NCBI GenBank assembly: GCA_949710005.1
Contig: OX453277.1
Coordinates: 8,818,127 to 8,882,126 of the forward strand
Direction of reading: 5' to 3'
Length of the DNA stretch: 64,000 nt
Source: Ricordea florida
Taxonomy: Eukaryota > Cnidaria > Anthozoa > Corallimorpharia > Ricordeidae
Part shown: in pieces, positions 1 to 10,781 of the stretch
Layout: each line of letters opens with the position of its first letter
How positions within the stretch are numbered: the stretch's first letter is position 1
Notes under the pieces: generated by a model
The model's database searches: none
What the model was told of the DNA's origin: nothing
What the model saw: the letters and a program-made list of their open reading frames with translations, nothing else
Program-made: the position numbers and the translations under genes

Positions 1-331
1 ACACATACACATGAAAACGTGCTCGTCACAAACAGGTCAAGAATCTTGTTATTTTGAGCCTGGTTTCTTTCGTTTGTAAGCCCTTGTGAGTAAATCCCTG
101 CCTAGGTTTCATTGAAACATACATCTAAAATTGCTTCGGGTTAACGTGCTTACTGCCATTGGAACTATTTCGAGAAAAAAAGTTCCTTTATGCCCATCAA
201 ATATGTCAAAGTGAGAAAACACTGTAACTGATATAATGTTTTTTTTTAATTTTGTATCCAATAATGGGTTGCCCTTGTCAACCTTGTGTTCGTCGAGCAA
301 TTTTGTAAAACATTTCTGAAAAGAAATAGTT

Positions 332-468
332 CTGGCTGCCTGGCTCCGCTAGCCCTTATGATTATTCCAGGCAGCCAGTACTCTAACGTTTTACCTTTAA
401 CATTTTCTTTGTCGAATTAAATTTTCCTAAGAAAGAATGTGTACAAATAAAGATTGTTGTTGTTGTTC
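332..468 (+). mobile_element. Retroposon-like tail with perfect hairpin inside the unit
   Basis: A perfect 12-bp inverted repeat (CTGGCTGCCTGG at 332-343, its complement at 367-378) is followed by an AATAAA-type A-rich stretch and a TTG microsatellite (about 451-468). A hairpin or tRNA-like body ending in a short simple repeat is typical of SINE and LINE 3' ends. The segment recurs in every unit at the same offset, and a clearly older, diverged relative lies outside the array at about 21710-21812. Family not identified. Confidence 0.5.
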
Positions 469-642
469 TAAAAAAAATGCAAGCCAAATGTAAACAAACT
501 CTAATCTCATTTACTTATTTTTCAAAAGATTTGAAAAGAAGTGAATTGTGGTTTGTTTTTTTTACGTGCTCAATCATTCAATCAGTCACTGAAAGCATTA
601 GTACTATCTCCAAAAATAATGATTAGATGAAAATCGTCTCAC

Positions 643-825
643 CTTGATTTGAGGTCTCTGGCACTGTTTTTAGGCAGTTACAACTAACTGCACACAACTC
701 CTGCTTAACGTACAGTGTAAACTCTGCACAACAGAAACAGTTGTGTGTCTCTCGTCTCCATCTATGGCCTTCGTGTACTGTCAGCTGCTCAGATCTTTGA
801 AACCTGCAATGGCAACGGCATCCCG
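643..825 (-). other. Exon-like Cys-rich segment bounded by splice sites (one per unit)
   Basis: On the minus strand an acceptor-like TTGCAG (ending at 826) opens a 183-nt frame without stops that ends at a good donor, CAAG followed by GTGAGA (from 642). The frame enters after the first base of a codon and leaves one base into a codon, so it is a symmetric phase 1-1 exon, the class typical of shuffled extracellular modules. Its 60 or so residues are Cys-rich, with a Trp followed by CFCC, then a CAVSCNC motif, which loosely resembles a von Willebrand type C module; a zinc finger fits less well. Equivalent segments lie at the same offset in the other units (for example 3339-3521 and 6034-6216). 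It may be a captured exon or pseudo-exon; no flanking exons were found. Confidence 0.3.
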
Positions 826-1224
826 CTGCAACAGCCAAGAACCCTTTTAGATCTATTTAATACAATGTGAAAGATTAAGAAGCGCCTTATGGCTTATCAG
901 TGTTGAAACAAAGGGAAAATAAACTTAGTTCCAGAGTCATCTTTTAAGCTTGCTTGTTTATATTGTTGCTAAATAAAAACAAAGATGATTACGCATCAAA
1001 TATTTTTTTCTTAAAACAGGTGAAAATTAGAAAGACTTTTTTATTAAATCAGGTAGATCCATCTTTTTACGGTAACTAAATTTGTTGTAAGAATCTAAGC
1101 AGAGTGATGTACAGCTACTATTGTTTCGTTGCTTAATGGTACTTTCTTGGATACAAAAAGGCAAGGAATAAAAAAATGCCAAAGGCCTATTTATTTTAGA
1201 CATCAAAGCACAAGGAAAGGTGTG

Positions 1225-1522
1225 AAAAAGAAAAGAAAAAGAAAAAGAAAACACTTTAACTGGGACAATTTCTTCTTTTTTTATTTTTCCTTTTTTTTTA
1301 TGTCCCATATAATGACAAGTCGCCCCTGTGGATGTTTTGTTAATGGTAATTTTTTTGGAAAAAAAATTTAACAATGCAGAAATTACCAAAGTCAAAATTT
1401 ATTTAGACATTTAAGTACAAAGAAAAGGAGCAAAAAGGAAAGAAGTAAGAAAAAAAGAGAAGAAAAAAACGAGAAGAAAAAAAAAAAGAATAAAAAAGAA
1501 AGAAAAAAGTAAAAAAGAAAGC
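1225..1522. repeat. Purine/pyrimidine strand-biased low-complexity tract
   Basis: Blocks of A/G-only sequence (1225-1252 and about 1419-1522) flank a pyrimidine block (1270-1300). The piece around 1186-1240 and the piece around 1396-1450 are diverged direct copies of each other (TTTAGACAT followed by a purine run), showing an older internal duplication within the unit. The 122- and 80-codon open frames here are by-products of this composition. Confidence 0.7.
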
Positions 1523-1595
1523 TTTCAGGACAGTGTATATTGATTTCTTTGCTTGTTTTCTGAACTTTAAATATTAAAAAAATATTAACAATAAA

Positions 1596-1790
1596 AATTG
1601 TGCGGATGGAGGGGTGAAATTACCCAGCCCCCAAGCCAGATGGAGAGTAATTCCTAGTCACCTTCGCAAAAACGCCGAGGGGGTGGGAAGGCCCGGCCAC
1701 CAAGCCAGATCGAGAGCCATCCCGCGTTTCGAACCCGGTACCTATCGCATCCTAGTCGACTGCTCTATCCACTAGACCACGCCGGCTGCA
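1596..1790 (-). mobile_element. tRNA-derived SINE, one copy in each satellite unit
   Basis: Read on the minus strand, the head matches a tRNA: an A box (TGGTCTAGTGGA) and, about 35 bases on, a B box-like GGTTCGAAAC, which together form the internal RNA polymerase III promoter. The anticodon arm no longer folds cleanly. The body contains two diverged copies of a short module (around AAGCCAGAT plus GAGAG) and the 3' end becomes A/T-rich. Copies sit at 4292-4486, 6987-7181, 9682-9876, 12377-12571, 15072-15266, 17767-17961 and 20462-20656. Because it is fixed in every unit, the insertion predates amplification of the array. Confidence 0.75.
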
Positions 1791-1846
1791 CCTGATATCA
1801 TATGGAAAAATTAGGGTAGTCTATTGTTCTAAGTTTGATTTCAAAC

Positions 1847-1871
1847 TGCGCATGCGCTCCCTATTACGTCA
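1847..1871. promoter_or_regulatory. NRF1-type palindrome plus CRE/ATF site (one per unit)
   Basis: TGCGCATGCGCT (1847-1858) is a full match to the palindromic NRF1 consensus, and TTACGTCA (1864-1871) matches a CREB/ATF half-palindrome six bases on. This pairing is common in CpG-rich, TATA-less bidirectional promoters. It recurs in every unit at the same offset. Whether it drives transcription cannot be seen; the nearby 69- and 76-codon frames are not recognisable proteins. Confidence 0.4.
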
Positions 1872-2695
1872 TGCCCAGTTGCGCCAACTGTTCCACAAGG
1901 GATTTCACTTCGCTTAATGCATTTTGCTGTACGAGATTTCGCGCTTTCGTTGGAAGACGGTTTACCACAGTCGACTATTTCTTGCTTATTAACAAAGTAC
2001 ACTAGATCTAGCTTAAACGACAACACTGTTTTGGTTGATCTTGTCGACATTACAATTTAGGAGAACAACACCGAGCCGCTCAATTAACATTTACGGTACC
2101 GAATGTTCAATTTCAAGAACCACCAACGCTTTTCGGCAAGATTTCCGCACAGGTCCCTACTTTATTATACATTCTGTAACTATACTATTTCGTTCCTCGA
2201 ACACAAGAAATATTTGCACTTCCATTAAACCAGACAAGACAGCTCCAGAATGCATAATGAAGTAGGAAATCATACCCGCTTTTCTACGTGAGTTTAATGT
2301 CAAGCATTGATCAGACAAGTAGCCATTAAACTGTAGATATAAGTCACGCTTATCGTTGAATCGAACCGCGGCCCTGTTAAATAGTAAACCAACGGGGCTC
2401 ACATTGGCAGTGCATTTCGATTGAAATATTTGTATGCGGCTCTTTTTGTTGGTTCTATTGAGATTGGCCTGTTACTTTCTATTTCGTCCTTTGATATGCT
2501 TGCTTTCATTTGCTGAACTGGCGTAAACGAACGTTTAAGAGATCGTTTGGAAAATCCTGGTCAAGTTGGTTAAGGGTCATGTTTGAATTTTGAATTTCGA
2601 TGAATTGCTGTTTGCAATTATGTTTTCAATTAGTCTTTTCGTAACACCTATTGTTTTACGGACTTTATGTACTGGTCTCAGAGGTATTCCGCGCT

Positions 2696-5391
2696 ACACA
2701 TACACATGAAAACGTGCTCGTCACAAACAGGTCAAGAATCTTGTTATTTTGAGCCTGGTTTCTTTCGTTTGTAAGCCCTTGTGAGTAAATCCCTGCCTAG
2801 GTTTCATTGAAACATACATCTAAAATTGCTTCGGGTTAACGTGCTTACTGCCATTGGAACTATTTCGAGAAAAAAAGTTCCTTTATGCCCATCAAATATG
2901 TCAAAGTGAGAAAACACTGTAACTGATATAATGTTTTTTTTTTAATTTTGTATCCAATAATGGGTTGCCCTTGTCAACCTTGTGTTCGTCGAGCAATTTT
3001 GTAAAACATTTCTGAAAAGAAATAGTTCTGGCTGCCTGGCTCCGCTAGCCCTTATGATTATTCCAGGCAGCCAGTACTCTAACGTTTTACCTTTAACATT
3101 TTCTTTGTCGAATTAAATTTTCCTAAGAAAGAATGTGTACAAATAAAGATTGTTGTTGTTGTTCTAAAAAAAATGCAAGCCAAATGTAAACAAACTCTAA
3201 TCTCATTTACTTATTTTTCAAAAGATTTGAAAAGAAGTGAATTGTGGTTTGTTTTTTTTACGTGCTCAATCATTCAATCAGTCACTGAAAGCATTAGTAC
3301 TATCTCCAAAAATAATGATTAGATGAAAATCGTCTCACCTTGATTTGAGGTCTCTGGCACTGTTTTTAGGCAGTTACAACTAACTGCACACAACTCCTGC
3401 TTAACGTACAGTGTAAACTCTGCACAACAGAAACAGTTGTGTGTCTCTCGTCTCCATCTATGGCCTTCGTGTACTGTCAGCTGCTCAGATCTTTGAAACC
3501 TGCAATGGCAACGGCATCCCGCTGCAACAGCCAAGAACCCTTTTAGATCTATTTAATACAATGTGAAAGATTAAGAAGCGCCTTATGGCTTATCAGTGTT
3601 GAAACAAAGGGAAAATAAACTTAGTTCCAGAGTCATCTTTTAAGCTTGCTTGTTTATATTGTTGCTAAATAAAAACAAAGATGATTACGCATCAAATATT
3701 TTTTTCTTAAAACAGGTGAAAATTAGAAAGACTTTTTTATTAAATCAGGTAGATCCATCTTTTTACGGTAACTAAATTTGTTGTAAGAATCTAAGCAGAG
3801 TGATGTAAAGCTACTATTGTTTCGTTGCTTAATGGTACTTTCTTGGATACAAAAAGGCAAGGAATAAAAAAATGCCAAAGGCCTATTTATTTTAGACATC
3901 AAAGCACAAGGAAAGGTGTGAAAAAGAAAAGAAAAAGAAAAAGAAAACACTTTAACTGGGACAATTTCTTCTTTTTTTATTTTTCCTTTTTTTTTATGTC
4001 CCATATAATGACAAGTCGCCCCTGTGGATGTTTTGTTAATGGTAATTTTTTTGGAAAAAAAATTTAACAATGCAGAAATTACCAAAGTCAAAATTTATTT
4101 AGACATTTAAGTACAAAGAAAAGGAGCAAAAAGGAAAGAAGTAAGAAAAAAAGAGAAGAAAAAAACGAGAAGAAAAAAAAAAAGAATAAAAAAGAAAGAA
4201 AAAAGTAAAAAAGAAAGCTTTCAGGACAGTGTATATTGATTTCTTTGCTTGTTTTCTGAACTTTAAATATTAAAAAAATATTAACAATAAAAATTGTGCG
4301 GATGGAGGGGTGAAATTACCCAGCCCCCAAGCCAGATGGAGAGTAATTCCTAGTCACCTTCGCAGAAACGCCGAGGGGGTGGGAAGGCCCGGCCCCCAAG
4401 CCAGATCGAGAGCCATCCCGCGTTTCGAACCCGGTACCTATCGCATCCTAGTCGACTGCTCTATCCACTAGACCACGCCGGCTGCACCTGATATCATATG
4501 GAGAAATTAGGGTAGTCTATTGTTCTAAGTTTGATTTCAAACTGCGCATGCGCTCCCTATTACGTCATGCCCAGTTGCGCCAACTGTTCCACAAGGGATT
4601 TCACTTCGCTTAATGCATTTTGCTGTACGAGATTTCGCGCTTTCGTTGGAAGACGGTTTACCACAGTCGACTATTTCTTGCTTATTAACAAAGTACACTA
4701 GATCTAGCTTAAACGACAACACTGTTTTGGTTGATCTTGTCGACATTACAATTTAGGAGAACAACACCGAGCCGCTCAATTAACATTTACGGTACCGAAT
4801 ATTCAATTTCAAGAACCACCAACGCTTTTCGGCAAGATTTCCGCACAGGTCCCTACTTTATTATACATTCTGTAACTATACTATTTCGTTCCTCGAACAC
4901 AAGAAATATTTGCACTTCCATTAAACCAGACAAGACAGCTCCAGAATGCATAATGAAGTAGGAAATCATACCCGCTTTTCTACGTGAGTTTAATGTCAAG
5001 CATTGATCAGACAAGTAGCCATTAAACTGTAGATATAAGTCACGCTTATCGTTGAATCGAACCGCGGCCCTGTTAAATAGTAAACCAACGGGGCTCACAT
5101 TGGCAGTGCATTTCGATTGAAATATTTGTATGCGGCTCTTTTTGTTGGTTCTATTGAGATTGGCCTGTTACTTTCTATTTCGTCCTTTGATATGCTTGCT
5201 TTCATTTGCTGAACTGGCGTAAACGAACGTTTAAGAGATCGTTTGGAAAATCCTGGTCAAGTTGGTTAAGGGTCATGTTTGAATTTTGAATTTCGATGAA
5301 TTGCTGTTTGCAATTATGTTTTCAATTAGTCTTTTCGTAACACCTATTGTTTTACGGACTTTATGTACTGGTCTCAGAGGTATTCCGCGCT
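2696..5391. repeat. 2.7-kb satellite unit 2
   Basis: State at the three variable sites is A/G/A. This copy alone has ten instead of nine T in the run after 2932, which makes it 2696 bp and breaks the 63-codon minus-strand frame that is open in the other copies. Confidence 0.95.
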
Positions 5392-8086
5392 ACACATACA
5401 CATGAAAACGTGCTCGTCACAAACAGGTCAAGAATCTTGTTATTTTGAGCCTGGTTTCTTTCGTTTGTAAGCCCTTGTGAGTAAATCCCTGCCTAGGTTT
5501 CATTGAAACATACATCTAAAATTGCTTCGGGTTAACGTGCTTACTGCCATTGGAACTATTTCGAGAAAAAAAGTTCCTTTATGCCCATCAAATATGTCAA
5601 AGTGAGAAAACACTGTAACTGATATAATGTTTTTTTTTAATTTTGTATCCAATAATGGGTTGCCCTTGTCAACCTTGTGTTCGTCGAGCAATTTTGTAAA
5701 ACATTTCTGAAAAGAAATAGTTCTGGCTGCCTGGCTCCGCTAGCCCTTATGATTATTCCAGGCAGCCAGTACTCTAACGTTTTACCTTTAACATTTTCTT
5801 TGTCGAATTAAATTTTCCTAAGAAAGAATGTGTACAAATAAAGATTGTTGTTGTTGTTCTAAAAAAAATGCAAGCCAAATGTAAACAAACTCTAATCTCA
5901 TTTACTTATTTTTCAAAAGATTTGAAAAGAAGTGAATTGTGGTTTGTTTTTTTTACGTGCTCAATCATTCAATCAGTCACTGAAAGCATTAGTACTATCT
6001 CCAAAAATAATGATTAGATGAAAATCGTCTCACCTTGATTTGAGGTCTCTGGCACTGTTTTTAGGCAGTTACAACTAACTGCACACAACTCCTGCTTAAC
6101 GTACAGTGTAAACTCTGCACAACAGAAACAGTTGTGTGTCTCTCGTCTCCATCTATGGCCTTCGTGTACTGTCAGCTGCTCAGATCTTTGAAACCTGCAA
6201 TGGCAACGGCATCCCGCTGCAACAGCCAAGAACCCTTTTAGATCTATTTAATACAATGTGAAAGATTAAGAAGCGCCTTATGGCTTATCAGTGTTGAAAC
6301 AAAGGGAAAATAAACTTAGTTCCAGAGTCATCTTTTAAGCTTGCTTGTTTATATTGTTGCTAAATAAAAACAAAGATGATTACGCATCAAATATTTTTTT
6401 CTTAAAACAGGTGAAAATTAGAAAGACTTTTTTATTAAATCAGGTAGATCCATCTTTTTACGGTAACTAAATTTGTTGTAAGAATCTAAGCAGAGTGATG
6501 TAAAGCTACTATTGTTTCGTTGCTTAATGGTACTTTCTTGGATACAAAAAGGCAAGGAATAAAAAAATGCCAAAGGCCTATTTATTTTAGACATCAAAGC
6601 ACAAGGAAAGGTGTGAAAAAGAAAAGAAAAAGAAAAAGAAAACACTTTAACTGGGACAATTTCTTCTTTTTTTATTTTTCCTTTTTTTTTATGTCCCATA
6701 TAATGACAAGTCGCCCCTGTGGATGTTTTGTTAATGGTAATTTTTTTGGAAAAAAAATTTAACAATGCAGAAATTACCAAAGTCAAAATTTATTTAGACA
6801 TTTAAGTACAAAGAAAAGGAGCAAAAAGGAAAGAAGTAAGAAAAAAAGAGAAGAAAAAAACGAGAAGAAAAAAAAAAAGAATAAAAAAGAAAGAAAAAAG
6901 TAAAAAAGAAAGCTTTCAGGACAGTGTATATTGATTTCTTTGCTTGTTTTCTGAACTTTAAATATTAAAAAAATATTAACAATAAAAATTGTGCGGATGG
7001 AGGGGTGAAATTACCCAGCCCCCAAGCCAGATGGAGAGTAATTCCTAGTCACCTTCGCAGAAACGCCGAGGGGGTGGGAAGGCCCGGCCCCCAAGCCAGA
7101 TCGAGAGCCATCCCGCGTTTCGAACCCGGTACCTATCGCATCCTAGTCGACTGCTCTATCCACTAGACCACGCCGGCTGCACCTGATATCATATGGAAAA
7201 ATTAGGGTAGTCTATTGTTCTAAGTTTGATTTCAAACTGCGCATGCGCTCCCTATTACGTCATGCCCAGTTGCGCCAACTGTTCCACAAGGGATTTCACT
7301 TCGCTTAATGCATTTTGCTGTACGAGATTTCGCGCTTTCGTTGGAAGACGGTTTACCACAGTCGACTATTTCTTGCTTATTAACAAAGTACACTAGATCT
7401 AGCTTAAACGACAACACTGTTTTGGTTGATCTTGTCGACATTACAATTTAGGAGAACAACACCGAGCCGCTCAATTAACATTTACGGTACCGAATATTCA
7501 ATTTCAAGAACCACCAACGCTTTTCGGCAAGATTTCCGCACAGGTCCCTACTTTATTATACATTCTGTAACTATACTATTTCGTTCCTCGAACACAAGAA
7601 ATATTTGCACTTCCATTAAACCAGACAAGACAGCTCCAGAATGCATAATGAAGTAGGAAATCATACCCGCTTTTCTACGTGAGTTTAATGTCAAGCATTG
7701 ATCAGACAAGTAGCCATTAAACTGTAGATATAAGTCACGCTTATCGTTGAATCGAACCGCGGCCCTGTTAAATAGTAAACCAACGGGGCTCACATTGGCA
7801 GTGCATTTCGATTGAAATATTTGTATGCGGCTCTTTTTGTTGGTTCTATTGAGATTGGCCTGTTACTTTCTATTTCGTCCTTTGATATGCTTGCTTTCAT
7901 TTGCTGAACTGGCGTAAACGAACGTTTAAGAGATCGTTTGGAAAATCCTGGTCAAGTTGGTTAAGGGTCATGTTTGAATTTTGAATTTCGATGAATTGCT
8001 GTTTGCAATTATGTTTTCAATTAGTCTTTTCGTAACACCTATTGTTTTACGGACTTTATGTACTGGTCTCAGAGGTATTCCGCGCT
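5392..8086. repeat. 2.7-kb satellite unit 3
   Basis: State at the three variable sites is A/A/A; no private change noticed by eye. Confidence 0.95.
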
Positions 8087-10781
8087 ACACATACACATGA
8101 AAACGTGCTCGTCACAAACAGGTCAAGAATCTTGTTATTTTGAGCCTGGTTTCTTTCGTTTGTAAGCCCTTGTGAGTAAATCCCTGCCTAGGTTTCATTG
8201 AAACATACATCTAAAATTGCTTCGGGTTAACGTGCTTACTGCCATTGGAACTATTTCGAGAAAAAAAGTTCCTTTATGCCCATCAAATATGTCAAAGTGA
8301 GAAAACACTGTAACTGATATAATGTTTTTTTTTAATTTTGTATCCAATAATGGGTTGCCCTTGTCAACCTTGTGTTCGTCGAGCAATTTTGTAAAACATT
8401 TCTGAAAAGAAATAGTTCTGGCTGCCTGGCTCCGCTAGCCCTTATGATTATTCCAGGCAGCCAGTACTCTAACGTTTTACCTTTAACATTTTCTTTGTCG
8501 AATTAAATTTTCCTAAGAAAGAATGTGTACAAATAAAGATTGTTGTTGTTGTTCTAAAAAAAATGCAAGCCAAATGTAAACAAACTCTAATCTCATTTAC
8601 TTATTTTTCAAAAGATTTGAAAAGAAGTGAATTGTGGTTTGTTTTTTTTACGTGCTCAATCATTCAATCAGTCACTGAAAGCATTAGTACTATCTCCAAA
8701 AATAATGATTAGATGAAAATCGTCTCACCTTGATTTGAGGTCTCTGGCACTGTTTTTAGGCAGTTACAACTAACTGCACACAACTCCTGCTTAACGTACA
8801 GTGTAAACTCTGCACAACAGAAACAGTTGTGTGTCTCTCGTCTCCATCTATGGCCTTCGTGTACTGTCAGCTGCTCAGATCTTTGAAACCTGCAATGGCA
8901 ACGGCATCCCGCTGCAACAGCCAAGAACCCTTTTAGATCTATTTAATACAATGTGAAAGATTAAGAAGCGCCTTATGGCTTATCAGTGTTGAAACAAAGG
9001 GAAAATAAACTTAGTTCCAGAGTCATCTTTTAAGCTTGCTTGTTTATATTGTTGCTAAATAAAAACAAAGATGATTACGCATCAAATATTTTTTTCTTAA
9101 AACAGGTGAAAATTAGAAAGACTTTTTTATTAAATCAGGTAGATCCATCTTTTTACGGTAACTAAATTTGTTGTAAGAATCTAAGCAGAGTGATGTAAAG
9201 CTACTATTGTTTCGTTGCTTAATGGTACTTTCTTGGATACAAAAAGGCAAGGAATAAAAAAATGCCAAAGGCCTATTTATTTTAGACATCAAAGCACAAG
9301 GAAAGGTGTGAAAAAGAAAAGAAAAAGAAAAAGAAAACACTTTAACTGGGACAATTTCTTCTTTTTTTATTTTTCCTTTTTTTTTATGTCCCATATAATG
9401 ACAAGTCGCCCCTGTGGATGTTTTGTTAATGGTAATTTTTTTGGAAAAAAAATTTAACAATGCAGAAATTACCAAAGTCAAAATTTATTTAGACATTTAA
9501 GTACAAAGAAAAGGAGCAAAAAGGAAAGAAGTAAGAAAAAAAGAGAAGAAAAAAACGAGAAGAAAAAAAAAAAGAATAAAAAAGAAAGAAAAAAGTAAAA
9601 AAGAAAGCTTTCAGGACAGTGTATATTGATTTCTTTGCTTGTTTTCTGAACTTTAAATATTAAAAAAATATTAACAATAAAAATTGTGCGGATGGAGGGG
9701 TGAAATTACCCAGCCCCCAAGCCAGATGGAGAGTAATTCCTAGTCACCTTCGCAGAAACGCCGAGGGGGTGGGAAGGCCCGGCCCCCAAGCCAGATCGAG
9801 AGCCATCCCGCGTTTCGAACCCGGTACCTATCGCATCCTAGTCGACTGCTCTATCCACTAGACCACGCCGGCTGCACCTGATATCATATGGAGAAATTAG
9901 GGTAGTCTATTGTTCTAAGTTTGATTTCAAACTGCGCATGCGCTCCCTATTACGTCATGCCCAGTTGCGCCAACTGTTCCACAAGGGATTTCACTTCGCT
10001 TAATGCATTTTGCTGTACGAGATTTCGCGCTTTCGTTGGAAGACGGTTTACCACAGTCGACTATTTCTTGCTTATTAACAAAGTACACTAGATCTAGCTT
10101 AAACGACAACACTGTTTTGGTTGATCTTGTCGACATTACAATTTAGGAGAACAACACCGAGCCGCTCAATTAACATTTACGGTACCGAATGTTCAATTTC
10201 AAGAACCACCAACGCTTTTCGGCAAGATTTCCGCACAGGTCCCTACTTTATTATACATTCTGTAACTATACTATTTCGTTCCTCGAACACAAGAAATATT
10301 TGCACTTCCATTAAACCAGACAAGACAGCTCCAGAATGCATAATGAAGTAGGAAATCATACCCGCTTTTCTACGTGAGTTTAATGTCAAGCATTGATCAG
10401 ACAAGTAGCCATTAAACTGTAGATATAAGTCACGCTTATCGTTGAATCGAACCGCGGCCCTGTTAAATAGTAAACCAACGGGGCTCACATTGGCAGTGCA
10501 TTTCGATTGAAATATTTGTATGCGGCTCTTTTTGTTGGTTCTATTGAGATTGGCCTGTTACTTTCTATTTCGTCCTTTGATATGCTTGCTTTCATTTGCT
10601 GAACTGGCGTAAACGAACGTTTAAGAGATCGTTTGGAAAATCCTGGTCAAGTTGGTTAAGGGTCATGTTTGAATTTTGAATTTCGATGAATTGCTGTTTG
10701 CAATTATGTTTTCAATTAGTCTTTTCGTAACACCTATTGTTTTACGGACTTTATGTACTGGTCTCAGAGGTATTCCGCGCT
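8087..10781. repeat. 2.7-kb satellite unit 4
   Basis: State at the three variable sites is A/G/G; no private change noticed by eye. Confidence 0.95.

Larger units (their letters stand above)
1..2695. repeat. 2.7-kb satellite unit 1
   Basis: Reference unit. At the three sites that vary between copies it carries C at 1112, A at 1807 and G at 2105. Private changes are A at 1669 (G in the others) and A at 1699 (C in the others), both inside the SINE. Confidence 0.95.

Noticed and set aside
109-300. 63-codon minus-strand frame in seven of eight units
   Set aside because: A single T insertion breaks it in unit 2, and its content is not protein-like; near-identity of units alone keeps it open.
643-825. 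C2H2 zinc-finger reading of the Cys-rich segment
   Set aside because: F-x5-L-x2-H fits, but Cys spacing (C-x-C) and His spacing (H-x2-H) do not match the finger consensus.
1027-1395. 122-codon minus-strand frame repeated in all eight units
   Set aside because: It translates purine/pyrimidine tracts (runs of Lys, Phe, Ser), overlaps an 80-codon frame on the other strand and shows no domain.
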